64,000 bases of DNA from Chamaelirium japonicum (Eukaryota; Streptophyta; Magnoliopsida; Liliales; Melanthiaceae): the NCBI GenBank assembly GCA_947650365.1, contig OX393557.1, forward strand, positions 47,895,979 to 47,959,978, written 5' to 3'. The notes under the pieces are model-generated. The model had not been told where the DNA came from and did no database searches. It saw nothing but the letters and a program-made list of their open reading frames with translations. A program made the translations under genes and the position numbers. Of the stretch, positions 34,578-46,251 are shown piece by piece. The stretch's first letter is position 1. Each line of letters opens with the position of its first letter.

Positions 34578-35633
34578 TCATCTTGCGGTACCGGGGGGGA
34601 TTTGACACAGGGAAAGAGAGATCAAGTCTTGATGCACCGCGTGTGCGATCCCCAGCTTGAATTCCTTGGTTACTCGACGCCTCACGTCATGCCAGAGTAT
34701 GGGAGAGTGGATCACATGCGGGTGGTATACGACTGCCCGACCATTCTCCAATCTACCCATCTGACCAAACGGCAGCGATCCGGTCAGCCTTCGGTCGGAG
34801 CACAAGGAATCCAACAAGTCGTCCCTGTCGGCGCCGGCGACCATCTCCCACCGGTTCCCCGACAAGATCCAGGTACCCAACCAGTGATTAACGAAGAACA
34901 GACGATGCCCACACGCATAATAACCTCCACCCGACAACCCTCCATCCGGCAGAGGTGCAGTCTGGTTGAACTTCTCGTCGTCCAGATCGAAGGAGACGAC
35001 GCGGGTATAGATCAACCAGTGCAGCACCGTCCCGCACGCCGGGGCAGACTCCACGAACGTGTTCGGCCGGCTCTCCGGATAAGGGAAAGGGATGGGCACC
35101 TCCCTCCACGGGCCTGGTCCCAGGGTTAGGACGTAGCAAGCGACGGCGGCGCGCCTCCGAAACTCTCGGCAGAGGACGGCCACCTTGTACTCCCCCGTGC
35201 GAGGAAGGAATCCCATGCCGGCGCGCAGGGTCTTGGGCCGGCTGTTCCGGATGGGAGGAAGCGTCCGGCAGCTCATGGTGACGGGGTTGGCGACGTGGAG
35301 ATAGCGCCCGCAGTATGACCGGAATAGGAGGAGCCCCCTGCAGCAATAGGGCAGCGGACTGGTGCGGCGCGGGAGGCCGACGGAGGTCGAGGATGTGCTG
35401 CTGCTGGTGGCGGCGGCGGCGTCGGAGCAGAGGAGAATGCTTCTATGTTTGTACGAGATGAGGCCGAAGTCGGTGGATTCAGCGAGGTGGGCGTCGATGA
35501 AGGCGGGGTCGTTGATCACGCGGCGCCATTCCTTGCACACCCGCTTCAGCTTCTGGAGCCGTGGGGCCGGAAGTCGGAGCAGGATGATGAAGAGGACGTC
35601 GGTGGGGAAGCACGGCGGCATTATTGGAAGCAA
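34578..35633 (-). CDS. F-box protein, single exon, 351 aa
   Basis: The N terminus holds an F-box (about residues 8-50: FPTDVLFIILLRLPAPRLQ, KLKRVCKEWRRVINDPAFI), the part that binds SKP1 in SCF ubiquitin ligases, so the protein probably selects targets for ubiquitination. The remainder looks like an F-box-associated beta-rich region (SCRTLPPIRNSRPKTL, GEYKVAVLCR, WREVPIPFPY, GTVLHWLIY) typical of the large plant family; I cannot name a subfamily or substrate. The frame is open throughout and ends at TAR-stop. It is GC-rich, including a GCC run near codons 74-77, unlike its AT-rich surroundings. An alternative start is Met5 (MPPCFP, 35621). A TATA box at 35683-35692 is close upstream. Neighbouring MITEs are unrelated. 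Confidence 0.9.
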   Translation of the reverse strand: MLPIMPPCFPTDVLFIILLRLPAPRLQKLKRVCKEWRRVINDPAFIDAHLAESTDFGLISYKHRSILLCSDAAAATSSSTSSTSVGLPRRTSPLPYCCRGLLLFRSYCGRYLHVANPVTMSCRTLPPIRNSRPKTLRAGMGFLPRTGEYKVAVLCREFRRRAAVACYVLTLGPGPWREVPIPFPYPESRPNTFVESAPACGTVLHWLIYTRVVSFDLDDEKFNQTAPLPDGGLSGGGYYACGHRLFFVNHWLGTWILSGNRWEMVAGADRDDLLDSLCSDRRLTGSLPFGQMGRLENGRAVVYHPHVIHSPILWHDVRRRVTKEFKLGIAHAVHQDLISLSLCQIPPGTAR

Positions 35634-35682
35634 AGCGAACGTGGAGCGGAAACCCTAGTGCCTCGCGGGGCTAGCTAGCTAC

Positions 35683-35692
35683 CTATATATAG
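35683..35692 (-). promoter_or_regulatory. TATA box of the F-box gene
   Basis: CTATATATAG on the minus strand lies about 50 bp upstream of the first ATG, implying a 5' leader of only about 20-30 nt. Confidence 0.6.
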
Positions 35693-35743
35693 CGAACGTG
35701 GGAGGAGAGGAGGCTCTTGGAGGTCTGTCAATCGTTGATTATA

Positions 35744-36012
35744 GGGTTATTTTGACTTTGCCCCCAAATTTTGCCTTGAATTAGACTTTACCCCCCATTA
35801 TTTCATCAATTAGACTTTAACCCCCAAAACTAACTGTTCCGTCGGTTCACCGTTCACCCCCCAAAACTTTATTTCTTTTCGGTCAGCTAACCCTTTCCCT
35901 TAGATGATGAGCTGACGGAACAGTTAGTTTTGGGGGCTAAAGTCTAATTAATGAAAAATGGGGGTAAAGTCTAATTCAAGGCAAAATTTGGGGGGCAAAG
36001 TCTAAACAACCC
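35744..36012. mobile_element. Foldback MITE, family GGGTTATTTTGAC, 9-bp duplication
   Basis: Left text GGGTTATTTTGACTTTGCCC and right text GGGGCAAAGTCTAAACAACCC are inverted copies, and the pairing continues through AATTAGACTTTACCCCC and AACTAACTGTTCCGTC almost to the middle. Near-identical 9-bp repeats TTGATTATA (35735-35743) and TTCATTATA (36013-36021) flank it, which points to a Mutator-like element. A second copy is at 57089-57773. It lies about 60 bp upstream of the F-box TATA box. Confidence 0.82.
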
Positions 36013-36055
36013 TTCATTATAATAAGCTGTAGTTTGGGAGGGATTCAGACCCTCC

Positions 36056-36205
36056 GATGGTTGGAGCATCCCGCTCTCTCTCATTGGTTTATCTCAAGGG
36101 TTTTTTATCATTTCACCATGATACAAGTATGAAATGACAAACATACCCTTGGAATGGACCAATGGGATAGAGTGGGATGCTCCAACCTCTTTAAGGAGGT
36201 TGGAA
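36056..36205. mobile_element. Small foldback MITE
   Basis: GGTTGGAGCATCCCGCTCTC...CATTGGTTTATCTCAAGGG is matched in inverse by CCTTGGAATGGACCAATGGGATAGAGTGGGATGCTCCAACC, with a short centre. No clear target duplication could be placed. Confidence 0.65.
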
Positions 36206-36238
36206 CAAAATCGTCCTCGAGAAGTTATGCATAACCAG

Positions 36239-36713
36239 AAGGGGTGGCAATCCTTGACCCGACCCGCCAACCCGACCCGAACCCGACCCGAAGTTAGCGG
36301 GTTTGGGTTTGGCCTAAACGGGTTAGGGTCATAAACGGGTCGACCTGATTGACCCGTTTATTTAATGGGTCGGCTTCGGGTTTATACTTATAACCCGATT
36401 GACCCGACTTGACCCGTTTACCAAATGGGTCGTGTCAACCCGAATCGAGCCAACCCGATCAAACCCGACCCAATCGACTTGTCTTGACCCAACCCGGCAA
36501 GTTTACATGGGTTCTGTTGATCCAACCCGACCCGACCCGTTTAGTAAACGGGTTAAACGGGTCGGGTCAACCCGTTTATTAGGCGGGTTGGGTTTGGGTT
36601 TAAGTTTTTGACCCGTTTATTAAACGGGTGGGGTTCGGGTTGGGTGATTTGCCCTTATACCTATGTCTCAACCCGACCCGAACCCGACTCGACCCGACCC
36701 ATTGCCACCCCTA
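36239..36713. mobile_element. hAT-type MITE, GGGTC family, 475 bp
   Basis: Inverted ends AAGGGGTGGCAATCC and TAGGGGTGGCAATGGGTCGG (right end reversed) are flanked by a perfect 8-bp duplication ATAACCAG (36231-36238 and 36714-36721). Nearly all the interior is GGGTCGGGTT/AACCCGACCC repeats in both orientations. Confidence 0.88.
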
Positions 36714-37309
36714 ATAACCAGCGCAGGAAAATTGGTGAATAGTCCCTGAGGATGTGTCCGACGTACGTTAGATCCTTGCCCATAAGTTGCGATTTACGTG
36801 GGTTTCATAACTATGGCCCGTGAAAATATTATTTACTTTCGATGCTAAAAACACAATTTTAAGTGCCTCAAATGCTTATTCTACATCTATCATATATATA
36901 ACATAACATAGTTTGTTAGTTTGTTACATATCTAGATCGGGTTTTTTTTCGCAATTTTTTGCTCGATTTGGTGCGATAAAAATTACGTTATGCTCCCCCT
37001 TTTTTTTTGGATCTGATTTTTCGTTAAATTTCTTTTAAAATTTGCTGAGAAATGATGGAAGGTTTTTAAAGATTTATTTTCAAATCTGATTTATAGTTTG
37101 ATTTTTTCCAAAGCACACGTACATTCAAATCCGGTCTAAAAAACCGACTTCAACGACTACGGCCTAAACCGTCTTATTCCACTAGTCTCCACCACTCTCC
37201 TAAAAACCGACTTCAAGAGTAACCCCATGCCTAGTCTCACACATTATCCCATAAAATGTTATTATAAGCCAACAAAGAAGGAACCATTTTGAAGATGATG
37301 TATGTCATG

Positions 37310-37570
37310 TGCACGATGGAAGAGCTTTCCATCTAAGTATAACAATACCTAGTCTATAATTGATTGATGAGATGAGTTATGCCTAGGAACGATGATCTGT
37401 GCTGATCCAAACGGACGGATCGTACTAACCGCAGATGACTCATGTCTTCAAAGGTTGAGCTTTTTATCTAAATATAACATTACCTATAATCGATTGATGA
37501 GATGAGTCGTGCCTAGGGAAGATGATCCATGCTCCAAATGGACGGATCGTGCCAGCCACTGATCATTCAT
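37310..37570. repeat. Tandem duplication of about 115 bp
   Basis: TTGATTGATGAGATGAGT...TGCCTAGG...GACGGATCGTAC at about 37358-37440 recurs at about 37490-37565 with roughly 85 percent similarity. No coding meaning is seen. The rest of 36722-38200 is AT-rich and featureless. Confidence 0.65.
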
Positions 37571-38769
37571 GCCGTCAAGGATTATAGGATCTTTCTTGAG
37601 ACTCCATCATGACTTTAAGCCATGATGGGTTGTAACATCCAATCGAAATAGTAAACCTTAATTAGCATAAAGGAACTTAATGTATAGCTAGTGGTGGAAT
37701 CGCCACCCTAGATCCTCTCCAACTGATATCTTACTTAATTCAGTCATTAGTTTAGCTTCTTAATTCATAGTTTATTTTAGTTTTGATATTTTACAATCAA
37801 TTAATCATTTTTTCTAAATCGAAACCCTATTATATCCCGACTCTAATAACCATTGCGCAATCCCAGAGGACGACACCAGTATCTAACTTGGCTTATAACT
37901 ACAACACAACCAGTAAATATATCGGTTGTGATCAGAAATGATCACAAGCGTTTAGGACCTTGCATGATTTTTTTTCGATAAGGCCACTGGTGAGATTAAG
38001 AAAGAGAGAGAGAGAGAGATTTTATCGGTTGCTTCCTAATTTTGCGGCTATGTTTCTTGCACCTTAGTCTCATATTGATGTATTTGATATTGTATAGTAT
38101 CTATCATTTGATGATTGTACTAGTATTTGTTTGTTAGTAGACTCCCTACTCTTTCTCATAGGGTAGTAGATCTATATATGTCTTGTACGGAATTGCAAGT
38201 GATATTAGAGCTTGCTTCCTAGTAAGATTCGGTACATATATGCTTTTCCATAAGGGGGACTCTTTCTCGCGCGGGCGAGGACAATCCGTCGGAGGTGTGG
38301 CTGCCAGTCTATTGGAGGTTGGGGCAATGCCGACAAGCACAAATTTTATCTAGTGTGGTAAAAAGTTTTAGAAAAATAGCAAATTAATATGAACCTATAC
38401 CCTCTCTAGCCAAACAAGGTGTCTCTGGGCATTCTCTAGGTTTGGACGAGGGATCCCATAGATTCTAGTGAGCACAATTGGCTAGTAAAAATACAAACTT
38501 GGCAATCATCTACTATGGGCTCATGCAATTAGGAGACAACCCTCCAAAATTTAGAGAGAGAATGCACAATTGGATATAGGGAACATGCTCTCTCTCTTTT
38601 TTCCAAGAAATTTCCTTCAAAACGAGGGAAGGGGTTTGGCATTGACACCAACCTATCTGTATAGCTTAGGAAAAGAAAAGCCCCCATTGCAAATAATAAA
38701 AAAGATCCAATAACAGATGTTTTTCCTACCCTGCCTGAAAGGTACAAAGAAATTAAAGAGACACCTAGC

Positions 38770-40105
38770 CCCTAGGTATCAAAACTTAGGGCTCTATACC
38801 ACTCCAAATCACTAATATGAGCAAGTATGACCTCCACGGCTCTACCTCGTTGGACAGAGAGATATCGATAGTCAAGGCTATTTCCAAGATGGTACTATCC
38901 TCCAACCTATTAAGCAGAAGGCCTTGCTTCTGCTCGGAATCGAGGGTTAATAGCAGCCCCCTAAGATTGTGAAGAATTTGATCCGATTTGCCATATGTCC
39001 GAATCAACTGCCTTGCGTTCCTCCGGACTAGTTTTGTATGGCATCTATGAACTATTGGAAGGAAAACAAGAAGCTCCCTATCATCTTCTTCTCTGTCCTC
39101 TGTAGCTAATTCATCATCCCTCGTTGAACGACACTCAGTCTTTGTGACTTCAACAATAAGCTGCTCGGGAGGAGGAGAAAGGCTGGAGATATTGAAATCA
39201 ACCCTAATGTCTCCATCAAACTATGTATTTGGCACTGGTTGCTCGACCCTTATATTAGCAGAGTCACCTCGATCCCAAAGAGGCTTCTCTAGGGCCCACA
39301 AGCCCTAAATCCACAAGTTGGATAAACCCCGCATCTACCTCCCCAACATCATCAAGAGCTACAAATTGAGATCTAGTATGGTTTAGCCCCTTTTGTACTT
39401 GTCTCGCTTGTTTGAAGTATAGATGGGACCTCTTGGGAATGCCTAATAGATGGCTTTGGCACCCACTTAGTCTTAGGGATGGCCAAAGACTTCGAGGGTT
39501 GGGTTGAAGCATTAGCTGGGTAATCCTTTGTTGAGTGCTCAAACACCTTGCAAAATTCACATTTTGGGGTTTCAATTCATACTTGAGGGGTTGAATGATC
39601 GTCACTGTCTCTACCATCCCATATGCTCAACACTTTTTAACACGAACATGTGCGATATCTTGAAGAATATCCTCCACCCTGATCTCTATACAACAAAACA
39701 CAAAAAAGAGACAACCTCGGGCCGCTGTTGGACAAACAAGGTAGAAGTGGTTTCTCCACTACACTTGCAACTCGGTTGATGGAGCGTCGAGCCCAACACT
39801 CCACTAGGGAGTCCGGCATCCGATCGATCTCACATGGGGATTTTGTCGGTCACATCACGTTCACACTTCATCCCACTATGCTAACATTTTAGTACTACGA
39901 GACTCCCCTTAAAGTACCAATACCCTCCGTCAAGCCCATTTAAGCAATCCCCCTCCGTCTTGAACTAGAAAAGAAAATGATTATTCTAAAGCTAGAACAT
40001 ATCCCATCTTTTTATAGTCCTCCACTCTTTCTCAATGATATCTTTGAATTTGATAAAGTTTGATTTCCTCCCAAGAACATACCCGATCAATGCATGCCTA
40101 ACCTT
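38770..40105 (-). mobile_element. LINE-type ORF1 remnant (DUF4283 plus zinc knuckle)
   Basis: Minus-strand translation gives, in order, ALIGYVLGRKSNFIKFKDII and EKEWRTIKRWDMF (about 40090-39990), TEGDCLNGLDGGYWYFKGS and GMKCERDVTDKIPMW (about 39960-39840), and TPKCEFCKVFEHSTKDYP with KWVPKP (about 39560-39460). This is the DUF4283 fold and CCHC-like knuckle of plant L1-type ORF1 proteins. It is scattered over several frames with many stops, and the third Cys of the knuckle reads Tyr. No reverse transcriptase is seen nearby. An old, dead fragment. Confidence 0.65.
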
Positions 40106-41224
40106 TTAGATTTTTTTTGGACTTCATCAGCAGAGCAGACAATAATGCGATATCTTCTTCAAGCTCGGACGCGATAGATTCCAAAATAGATCATGATTTG
40201 AAGGAGCACCACTACACACAACGTTCCAAGCTCTACATGGAGTAGATCTCTAAGCATGGGCCTCCACACGACATTCGACCCAGCATCATCCTACGCACTT
40301 GGTGAGCCTCCTGCTCCACCGAGCGGTGGAGGGATGATAATCCACCATTCTCCATCTCCATTCGTAGATCGCTAGGCATCACGGCTATCAGCCATCAACA
40401 CCGTCGTCGTCGTCATCGTCACTACCACCACAGCCACCCATATGTCTTCCTGATCTTTTGTCCAGTAACTGAACATTGATTTTTCTAACATTTTCCCCAT
40501 TTCTCTAAGAATAACCAAAAGCCTGAAGGTTCCTATCATTCATTGAACATTTTCTTTTTTGGTTTCTTTTCCACTTCCCACATGTTGATTCGGTGTTCCC
40601 CTCCTCCCTTCCTCTCCGATAGGGTTTTGGTGGTTTCTCTCCTGACTTGGGCCTCTTCGGGCTACGTCGGCAACATAGGGTTTTGGTGGCTTCTTTCATG
40701 GCCTCGGCCTTCTCGGGCATCGCTGGCGAAGTCGAGTTTTTTTTTTTTTTTGGTGTTATGGGGTTCTCTCTTTTGGCCTCGACCTCCCATGGGTCGCGTG
40801 GCCCCTGCTCGGCGCAACGGCTCCCCTCTCGGTCGATGCAGCAGCTCCCTCCAGGTGCAGCTCGGTGTGGCGGTTCCCTGCCTGATGGCTTCTTTGGGTA
40901 TCATGATCACCTCCTCTGCTCGGTGTGATAGTTCCCGGCTTGACTCGATGCGGCGGTTGTGAGCCCCGCGGCGGATGTAGGGTGCTCTTGTAGTTCCATC
41001 CTTTGGTCTGTAAGGTGGCTTCTTCCTGTGCTAGGGGCTCTGATCCTTATGTGTTTTGATTCTCTTTGTTGTTTAGAGGGCTTTGTGCTCCGTGCCTTCC
41101 TTCCAATTGTGTACCAGTGTTGGCCGAGGGGCTGTGCTGTTGTCTTTATCCTGTGGCAACTGTAGGAGGTGGAGACCCCCCTTCGATGTAACCTCCAAAC
41201 AAGAACTTTTCATTTTTTGTTCTC
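40106..41224. other. Intergenic stretch, repeat-like, no gene supported
   Basis: Frames of up to 139 codons occur on the plus strand (40543-40962) with duplicated GGGTTTTGGTGG text, but no domain is recognisable and a T-run at 40738 interrupts it. Text at 41060-41190 looks like the tail of a dispersed repeat. Confidence 0.4.
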
Positions 41225-41233
41225 TCAACAAAA

Positions 41234-41703
41234 GGGTTTTTTTTTTTAATATTATTAAAAAATAAAAATATTTAGTTAAATAGCTGTTGACCAAAAGTTT
41301 TTGTCATTCTAGCACTCTAACCGTCACAACACAGATTAGCATCGTAAAACATGCTGTAATTTTTTTTTTTTTCTGAACCAAGATAAAGTCGATATCTAGG
41401 TTAGCGGGTTTAAACCCGATATTCTGGATATCGGGTTTAACCGAAACCCCCTTATAGAATGTTCTCACTTAGCCGTTTTCTTGTTGGACTTCGGGTAAAC
41501 CTGGTATTCACAATATCGGGTTTAAACCCAGTAACCCAAATACCGACTTTACCTTGGTTCAGAAAAAAAAAAAAAAAATTCTGACGTGTTTTATGGCGCT
41601 GACCTGCCACGTGACGGTCAGAGCACTAGAATGATAAATACTTTTGGTCAACAGCAATTTAGCTAAATATTTTATTTTTTAATAATATTTTGACAAAAAA
41701 CCC
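41234..41703. mobile_element. Foldback MITE, Mutator-like, 470 bp, 9-bp duplication
   Basis: GGGTTTTTT...AATATTATTAAAAAATAAAA, then GCTGTTGACCAAAAGT and CATTCTAGCACTCTAACCGTC at the left are mirrored at the right for about 100 bp and more. A perfect 9-bp repeat TCAACAAAA flanks it (41225-41233 and 41704-41712). The centre has its own inverted text (GGTTTAAACCCGATATTC...). No coding region. Confidence 0.88.
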
Positions 41704-41833
41704 TCAACAAAATGCAATCTTCTTATATATCATGCCAACATTATTTAAACTTTAAAGAAGAAATAAACTAATGGCAGCAAAGAAACAACATGCTCAAAAT
41801 CATGCACAGGTAAGACAGATTCCAGGATAAACT

Positions 41834-41835
<2 letters not shown>

Positions 41836-41868
<33 letters not shown>

Positions 41869-42060
41869 TGTTCAGATGCTGTGTAAATACGACATGTGGC
41901 GATGCATGAAGGCAGTGGTGGTGGCAGCGATGGTGGTACATGCCAGTGGCGTATAGTGGTGGCAGTGTGGAGGTGGTGCATAGCGGTGGAGGTGGCGGTG
42001 CATGGTGGTGGCCGCAGCGATGGTGGTGCAAGTCGATCGAAGGTGGGGGTTTGAGGTTCT
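41836..42060. repeat. G-run followed by GGTGGTGGC-rich minisatellite
   Basis: A run of about 30 G (41837-41866) and a GGTGGTGGCAGTG/GGTGGTGCA-type degenerate repeat to about 42035. Either could form G-quadruplexes. Run length in an assembly is unreliable. Confidence 0.8.
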
Positions 42061-42448
42061 CAAGGGAGGGGAGCACCCGTGTGCAAATATACCCTGGTGA
42101 ATCGGATGTTCAGGGGTGAGGGTGAATTCTCAAAAGTCCAGATTTCTACACAAATAAGTCCATCTTTCATCCAAATGTACACCTAAAAAACATATATTCA
42201 AACAAAAACTTATACGTGTACATGTGCGTATATAAACCCACCCTGATTTGCACAGGATCCAAACATGAACTGAATGGGAATGATCCAAACATGAACTGAA
42301 TGAGAGTGATCTGCACCTCAGGCTTCTTTCTTCCTCATTCTAGGTTCAGTGGGGCTACATATTACAAAGAGCTTCCAATGCTTACACCTAAACCACAACT
42401 ACGCGAAGACCGTAAATGTACCGGCCAGTATCTTGTCAGCTCGGAATT

Positions 42449-44050
42449 TCATCGCCATGCGGAAGAGACAACTAAATCTCTGTTCTTCCATCCCAGATAA
42501 AGAGCACCATCATCCCTCTCTTCAAGCCTGTAGTGTTCGCAGTAGTTCTCCAGTAGTGACTTGATCGTGGCATTCACCAATGAACTTAGAGGGTACGGAG
42601 TAAACCCCGCCATCGCAAACCGTGACTTCCATTTCCCAAGAAGCTCGTGCCGCTCCACCCGTTCCGCACCCTCGCAGGCAATGATATTAACTATGTCCCT
42701 CGCCAAGCAGTACTGCTCCACGTTAATTCGCTCCTTGTTCTCCCGAGGGAGAGTCACATCGATCGACTCGTAGATGGCAGTATAGTAGTCCAGCGTCTCC
42801 AAGAACCGCGGGAAGAAAGGAGCGGTGTTCGTATTCGATTCCTGCTCCACAAGGGTCACCACCTTCGGGGAGAGGCTCTTAACCATTCTCAGAATCCTGT
42901 CACGGTGATTCCTGGTGCTCACGCTCTCGTCCGGTATGTGATGCAGCTGAAATGCGAAGTTGACAGCCAAGGTCTCCCCGGGCCGGACCCCAAGATGCGC
43001 GAGCTCCACATCACAACCGGAGACGGCCACGGCATGAAATTCGAAAGGCACGTTGCAGGATGCAGCAAGATGGGATAATCTCTGCCCCACGATGTGCAGA
43101 TCGCCACCTCGTGCATATGCCGAAACGGAGTCGTCGATCCCAGTTATTCTGATGCTTGGGGGGCCCACCCGGCCTCGCCGCGAGGGCCTGAATAAGAGTA
43201 ACCCACTGGCCTCCCTGTGCGATCTGGAAATCGATGATGTGGACCATATATTCATCCTTCACAGCTTCGGCAATGGCGCCATTTGCAGACATATACCCGA
43301 ACTTGAAGTAAGGGCAGACTTCATACAGAATGTGCATATAGGAGAGGAGGTCGGAACTGACGGGCTCTTTGCACCTAAAGCCTTGTAGATGGAACTGCCC
43401 GAGGATGCCAGCCTGGCGACAAGGCCCTCCAACAAGTATGCTCCTAACCGTTGGATCGGCTCTCCAGAAACTGAGACCATCTGCCTTAACTCCATCGTCA
43501 GCCATTCCACCAAGACACTATTGTCCTCTGCGACAGCCCTTGCACAAGCTATAAGAACCTGTTTCAAGTCTCCTCTGGGAATCTCAATCACTTGCTTCCA
43601 CTTCCCTGGCTCCAACATGAAGGCGCTCCCAAATCTGTCAACTATATCCAAGTCAGGCCCAAGCATTAGACTCTCTAATTCCCTTAGCTTGTGGTTCACA
43701 TAATTCGGATCTTCAGTAACACATGAAACGCTGACTGGAGATCCGTAGGCGTAATCTGATTGGCAATTTTGCTGCGACATAGGGCTCCCGCTGGTAGGGG
43801 AGACACTGAGACTGGATGGTGAGTTGTGAACAGTATAACTGGTGGTTGCCAATGAAGAAGTCCAGAGTGCAGTGACTGATGATTTGTCTTAGAGTTGACA
43901 TTTCCCGATTGGGATCCATCGTCAGGGCAGGGATGAGGTTGGTGTTTTTGAGGCAGAAAGTGGGACTTCACTCCTCTTTCAGGCATGGAGTTTTGCTGAC
44001 CACGAATCCCAGGATTTATCAGGATTATTGTACTTCTTAGAAGTTTGCAT
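42449..44050 (-). pseudogene. GRAS transcription regulator, PAT1 branch (frame-broken copy or sequence errors)
   Basis: PAT1-branch GRAS proteins act in phytochrome, gibberellin or stress signalling as nuclear regulators. The likely N terminus is MQTSKKYNNPDKSWDS (44050). Further parts are SGSPMSQQN, SPVSVSCVTEDPN and the GRAS domain: LLIACARAVAEDN, MVSVSGEPIQRLGAYLLEGL, SDLLSYMHILYEVCPYFKF, VHIIDFQIAQGGQW, GIDDSVSAYARGG, AVNFAFQLHHIPDESVSTRN, SLSPKVVTLVEQESNTNTAP and the final LYLGWKNRDLVVSSAWR (SAW motif, stop at 42449). Reading needs frame changes at about 43880, 43385 and within six G at 43158-43163. Protein similarity on both sides of each is very high, so decay is recent or these are consensus errors; the last lies in a homopolymer. 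PAT1-type genes usually have one coding exon. A splice acceptor (GATTGCAG, 44055) just before the start suggests a 5'-leader intron. Confidence 0.85.
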
Positions 44051-44481
44051 AGATCTGCAATCCACCGAGTAGCTTATATCAGAAAAAGGCATGTCAGACA
44101 CATGGTGAATTTCCGAGCAGACTCCTCTGATTCTCAGATATACAAGCTCACCATGACTATCTTGCAAAATATTAGATATAGAAACATCACCCTTTATGGT
44201 CTTACAGGTTACCCAACCTTACAAAACTGTGGCAAATGTACAATATCTAACATAACAAAGCAATAATCAAACCATTCAACCTACGAAAAACAAAAACGAA
44301 AGAAAGAAGGAAACCATTTCTTAAAGTATGCAGAAATTTCAGTGAAGATACATTTGCATTTGATCATTTTTTTAGGGAAAATTGGCGCACGGTCCCTGAA
44401 ACAGTTCTTGCTTAGCATTAAGGATAGCTAATGTATGCCTTTAGCGTTAAGTCCCTCCCTAATGTTTGCCTTTTGCGTTAA

Positions 44482-45076
44482 TAGGGATGGCAGAGGTACG
44501 GTTTTGGTGTTTTTTTAAACCAAAACCAATACCTCACCGCAATCCTGAAACCGCACACCAAAACCACACCGCACTGCAACTGTTTACAATTTTGTAAAAC
44601 CAATACCACACCATATAGTATTTTACAAAACCGCTACCGCACCGCACTACACTGCACCATTTAGGCGGCGGTGTTTGATACAATGCGTGTAATGTGGTGC
44701 GGTTCAGCGAAATTGATTTATTCTACTTATTATCACACCAACAATTGATTAGAAATTGATAGGACTCCACATATGCCTTAATCAAAATCAATGTGCCTAC
44801 ATCAAAATTTAATGGGTTCAACTACAATATTCAATCAATGGACTGGAACTCATTGGCAACAATACACATCAAAAAGACGCGAAGGACAAGGGTTAAGGTA
44901 TATCATACATTAAAAAACCACGGTAAATAAATCATGGTGTACTGTGGTTCGGTTACTTCGGTACATGGGTGAAAACCAAAACAGCACCAAAACCATTTGG
45001 GTGAACACCGAAACCCGTGCCATGTGGTACGGTGCACCACGGTTTAGCGGTTTAAATAGCACCACTGCCATCCCTA
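44482..45076. mobile_element. hAT-type MITE with CCGCACC repeats, 595 bp
   Basis: Ends TAGGGATGGCAGAGGT and TAGGGATGGCAGTGGTG (right end reversed) with imperfect 8-bp flanks TGCGTTAA (44474-44481) and AGCATTAA (45077-45084). Both sides carry GGTGCGGTTTTGG/AAAACCGCACC words. It interrupts an older repeat whose text AAGTCCCTCCCTGATTTTTGC continues on both sides, and it lies in the probable 5'-leader intron of the GRAS gene. Confidence 0.8.
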
Positions 45077-45139
45077 AGCATTAAGTCCCTCCCTGATTTT
45101 TGCTCCTGTGGGGGACACTCCAGGAAGATTTTTGGGATG

Positions 45140-45470
45140 CTCTAGGAACAACTGGATCATCCGATCTGTACTTACAGACAACCACGACATGTGCATTTCA
45201 CTCATACTCTTTTGACATTCAATTCGGCAGTCAAGATGCATCCGTAAATAATGGAGAACGATCAAGATGCATCTGATTTATACTTTACACACAGCCACAA
45301 CAGGTGCATCTCACCAAACCTTTTTTACATTCAATCCGACGGTCGAGATGCATCCGTACACAATAGGGAACTTTCCAGATGCTTCTGATCTGTACGTATA
45401 CAGCCACGACATGTTCATCTCACCCATACGGGCCATACCCTTTTTACATTCAATTCAGCAGTCGAGAAAA
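45140..45470. repeat. Three tandem copies of a unit of about 112 bp
   Basis: Each copy has GATCTGTAC, CAGCCACGACATG-TGCATCTCAC, TTTTTACATTCAATTCGGC and GTCGAGATGCATCCGTA. The copies begin near 45145, 45250 and 45368. No coding meaning. Confidence 0.75.
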
Positions 45471-46127
45471 ATCTACTGGTGTAAAATGGTATTTGTTTGT
45501 GAAATGGACATTGTGTGAGATGGTCCCAAAAAGTCAACAAGGACCCCTGGCAAAAATTATTCTTTGCCTAGGGGGACCTGATATAAAACGGAATTTGCTT
45601 ATGTCCTTAATCTTTATTGCAAGACTGGACTTTTTCTAGGGACCTATCACTTAAGTCCCCTCCTTTTTTAATCATCCAAGATTATAAGCTCATGGTTGTA
45701 ATTGCTGTGGGTTTTTTTGGCTGGATGCAATTATGGTAGGACTATCACAGTGAAGGGACATAGTGGAGTAAGATAAGCACCTTTATAAAGAAATTTAGTA
45801 CTGAGATATATATGCTTGCTTCCAACAAAAACTCTATCGAACAATCAACAACAATTACTACAAAACAGTACAAGATCAAAAGGAGAAGTCAGAGATTCTG
45901 ATTGACGAGTGATAAGTAAGATCCAAACCCATTTAACCATAAGAGGACCTAGCATCGTTACAGTGTTGTGGATGGCACTGATTGGTGTTTCGTCTCCGTC
46001 CCCATCTCATACATGATCTTAGAACCCTAAACCTACATTCAGAATTCCTCCATCAGAGATAGAGAACTGAGAAGGAATCATTGCTTGCTTAGAGGGGAGA
46101 GTGGACTAAATGGAGTGTGGTGGGCGG

Positions 46128-46137
46128 TATTTATAGC
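46128..46137 (-). promoter_or_regulatory. TATA box, probably of the GRAS gene
   Basis: GCTATAAATA on the minus strand is followed downstream by a pyrimidine-rich leader-like stretch (46100-46040) and a possible splice donor GAAT-GTAGGT near 46035. With the acceptor at 44055 this fits a 5'-leader exon and an intron of about 2 kb ahead of the GRAS coding exon. Inferred, not proven. Confidence 0.5.
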
Positions 46138-46251
46138 AATGCATGACGGAATCCGTTTTATGTGGCAAGCAGATCACTCAAAAACTGCCCGTTTTTACTC
46201 CTTGATTACTGAAGATGGGTGGGGACATATTACAGTGAACATCAATATATA

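Noticed and set aside
34602-35129. 175-codon plus-strand frame
   Set aside because: It is the antisense shadow of the F-box gene, which has the recognisable domain.
40543-41165. Plus-strand frames of 68-139 codons as a gene
   Set aside because: Overlapping frames interrupted by a T-run, with no recognised domain and repeat-like flanks.
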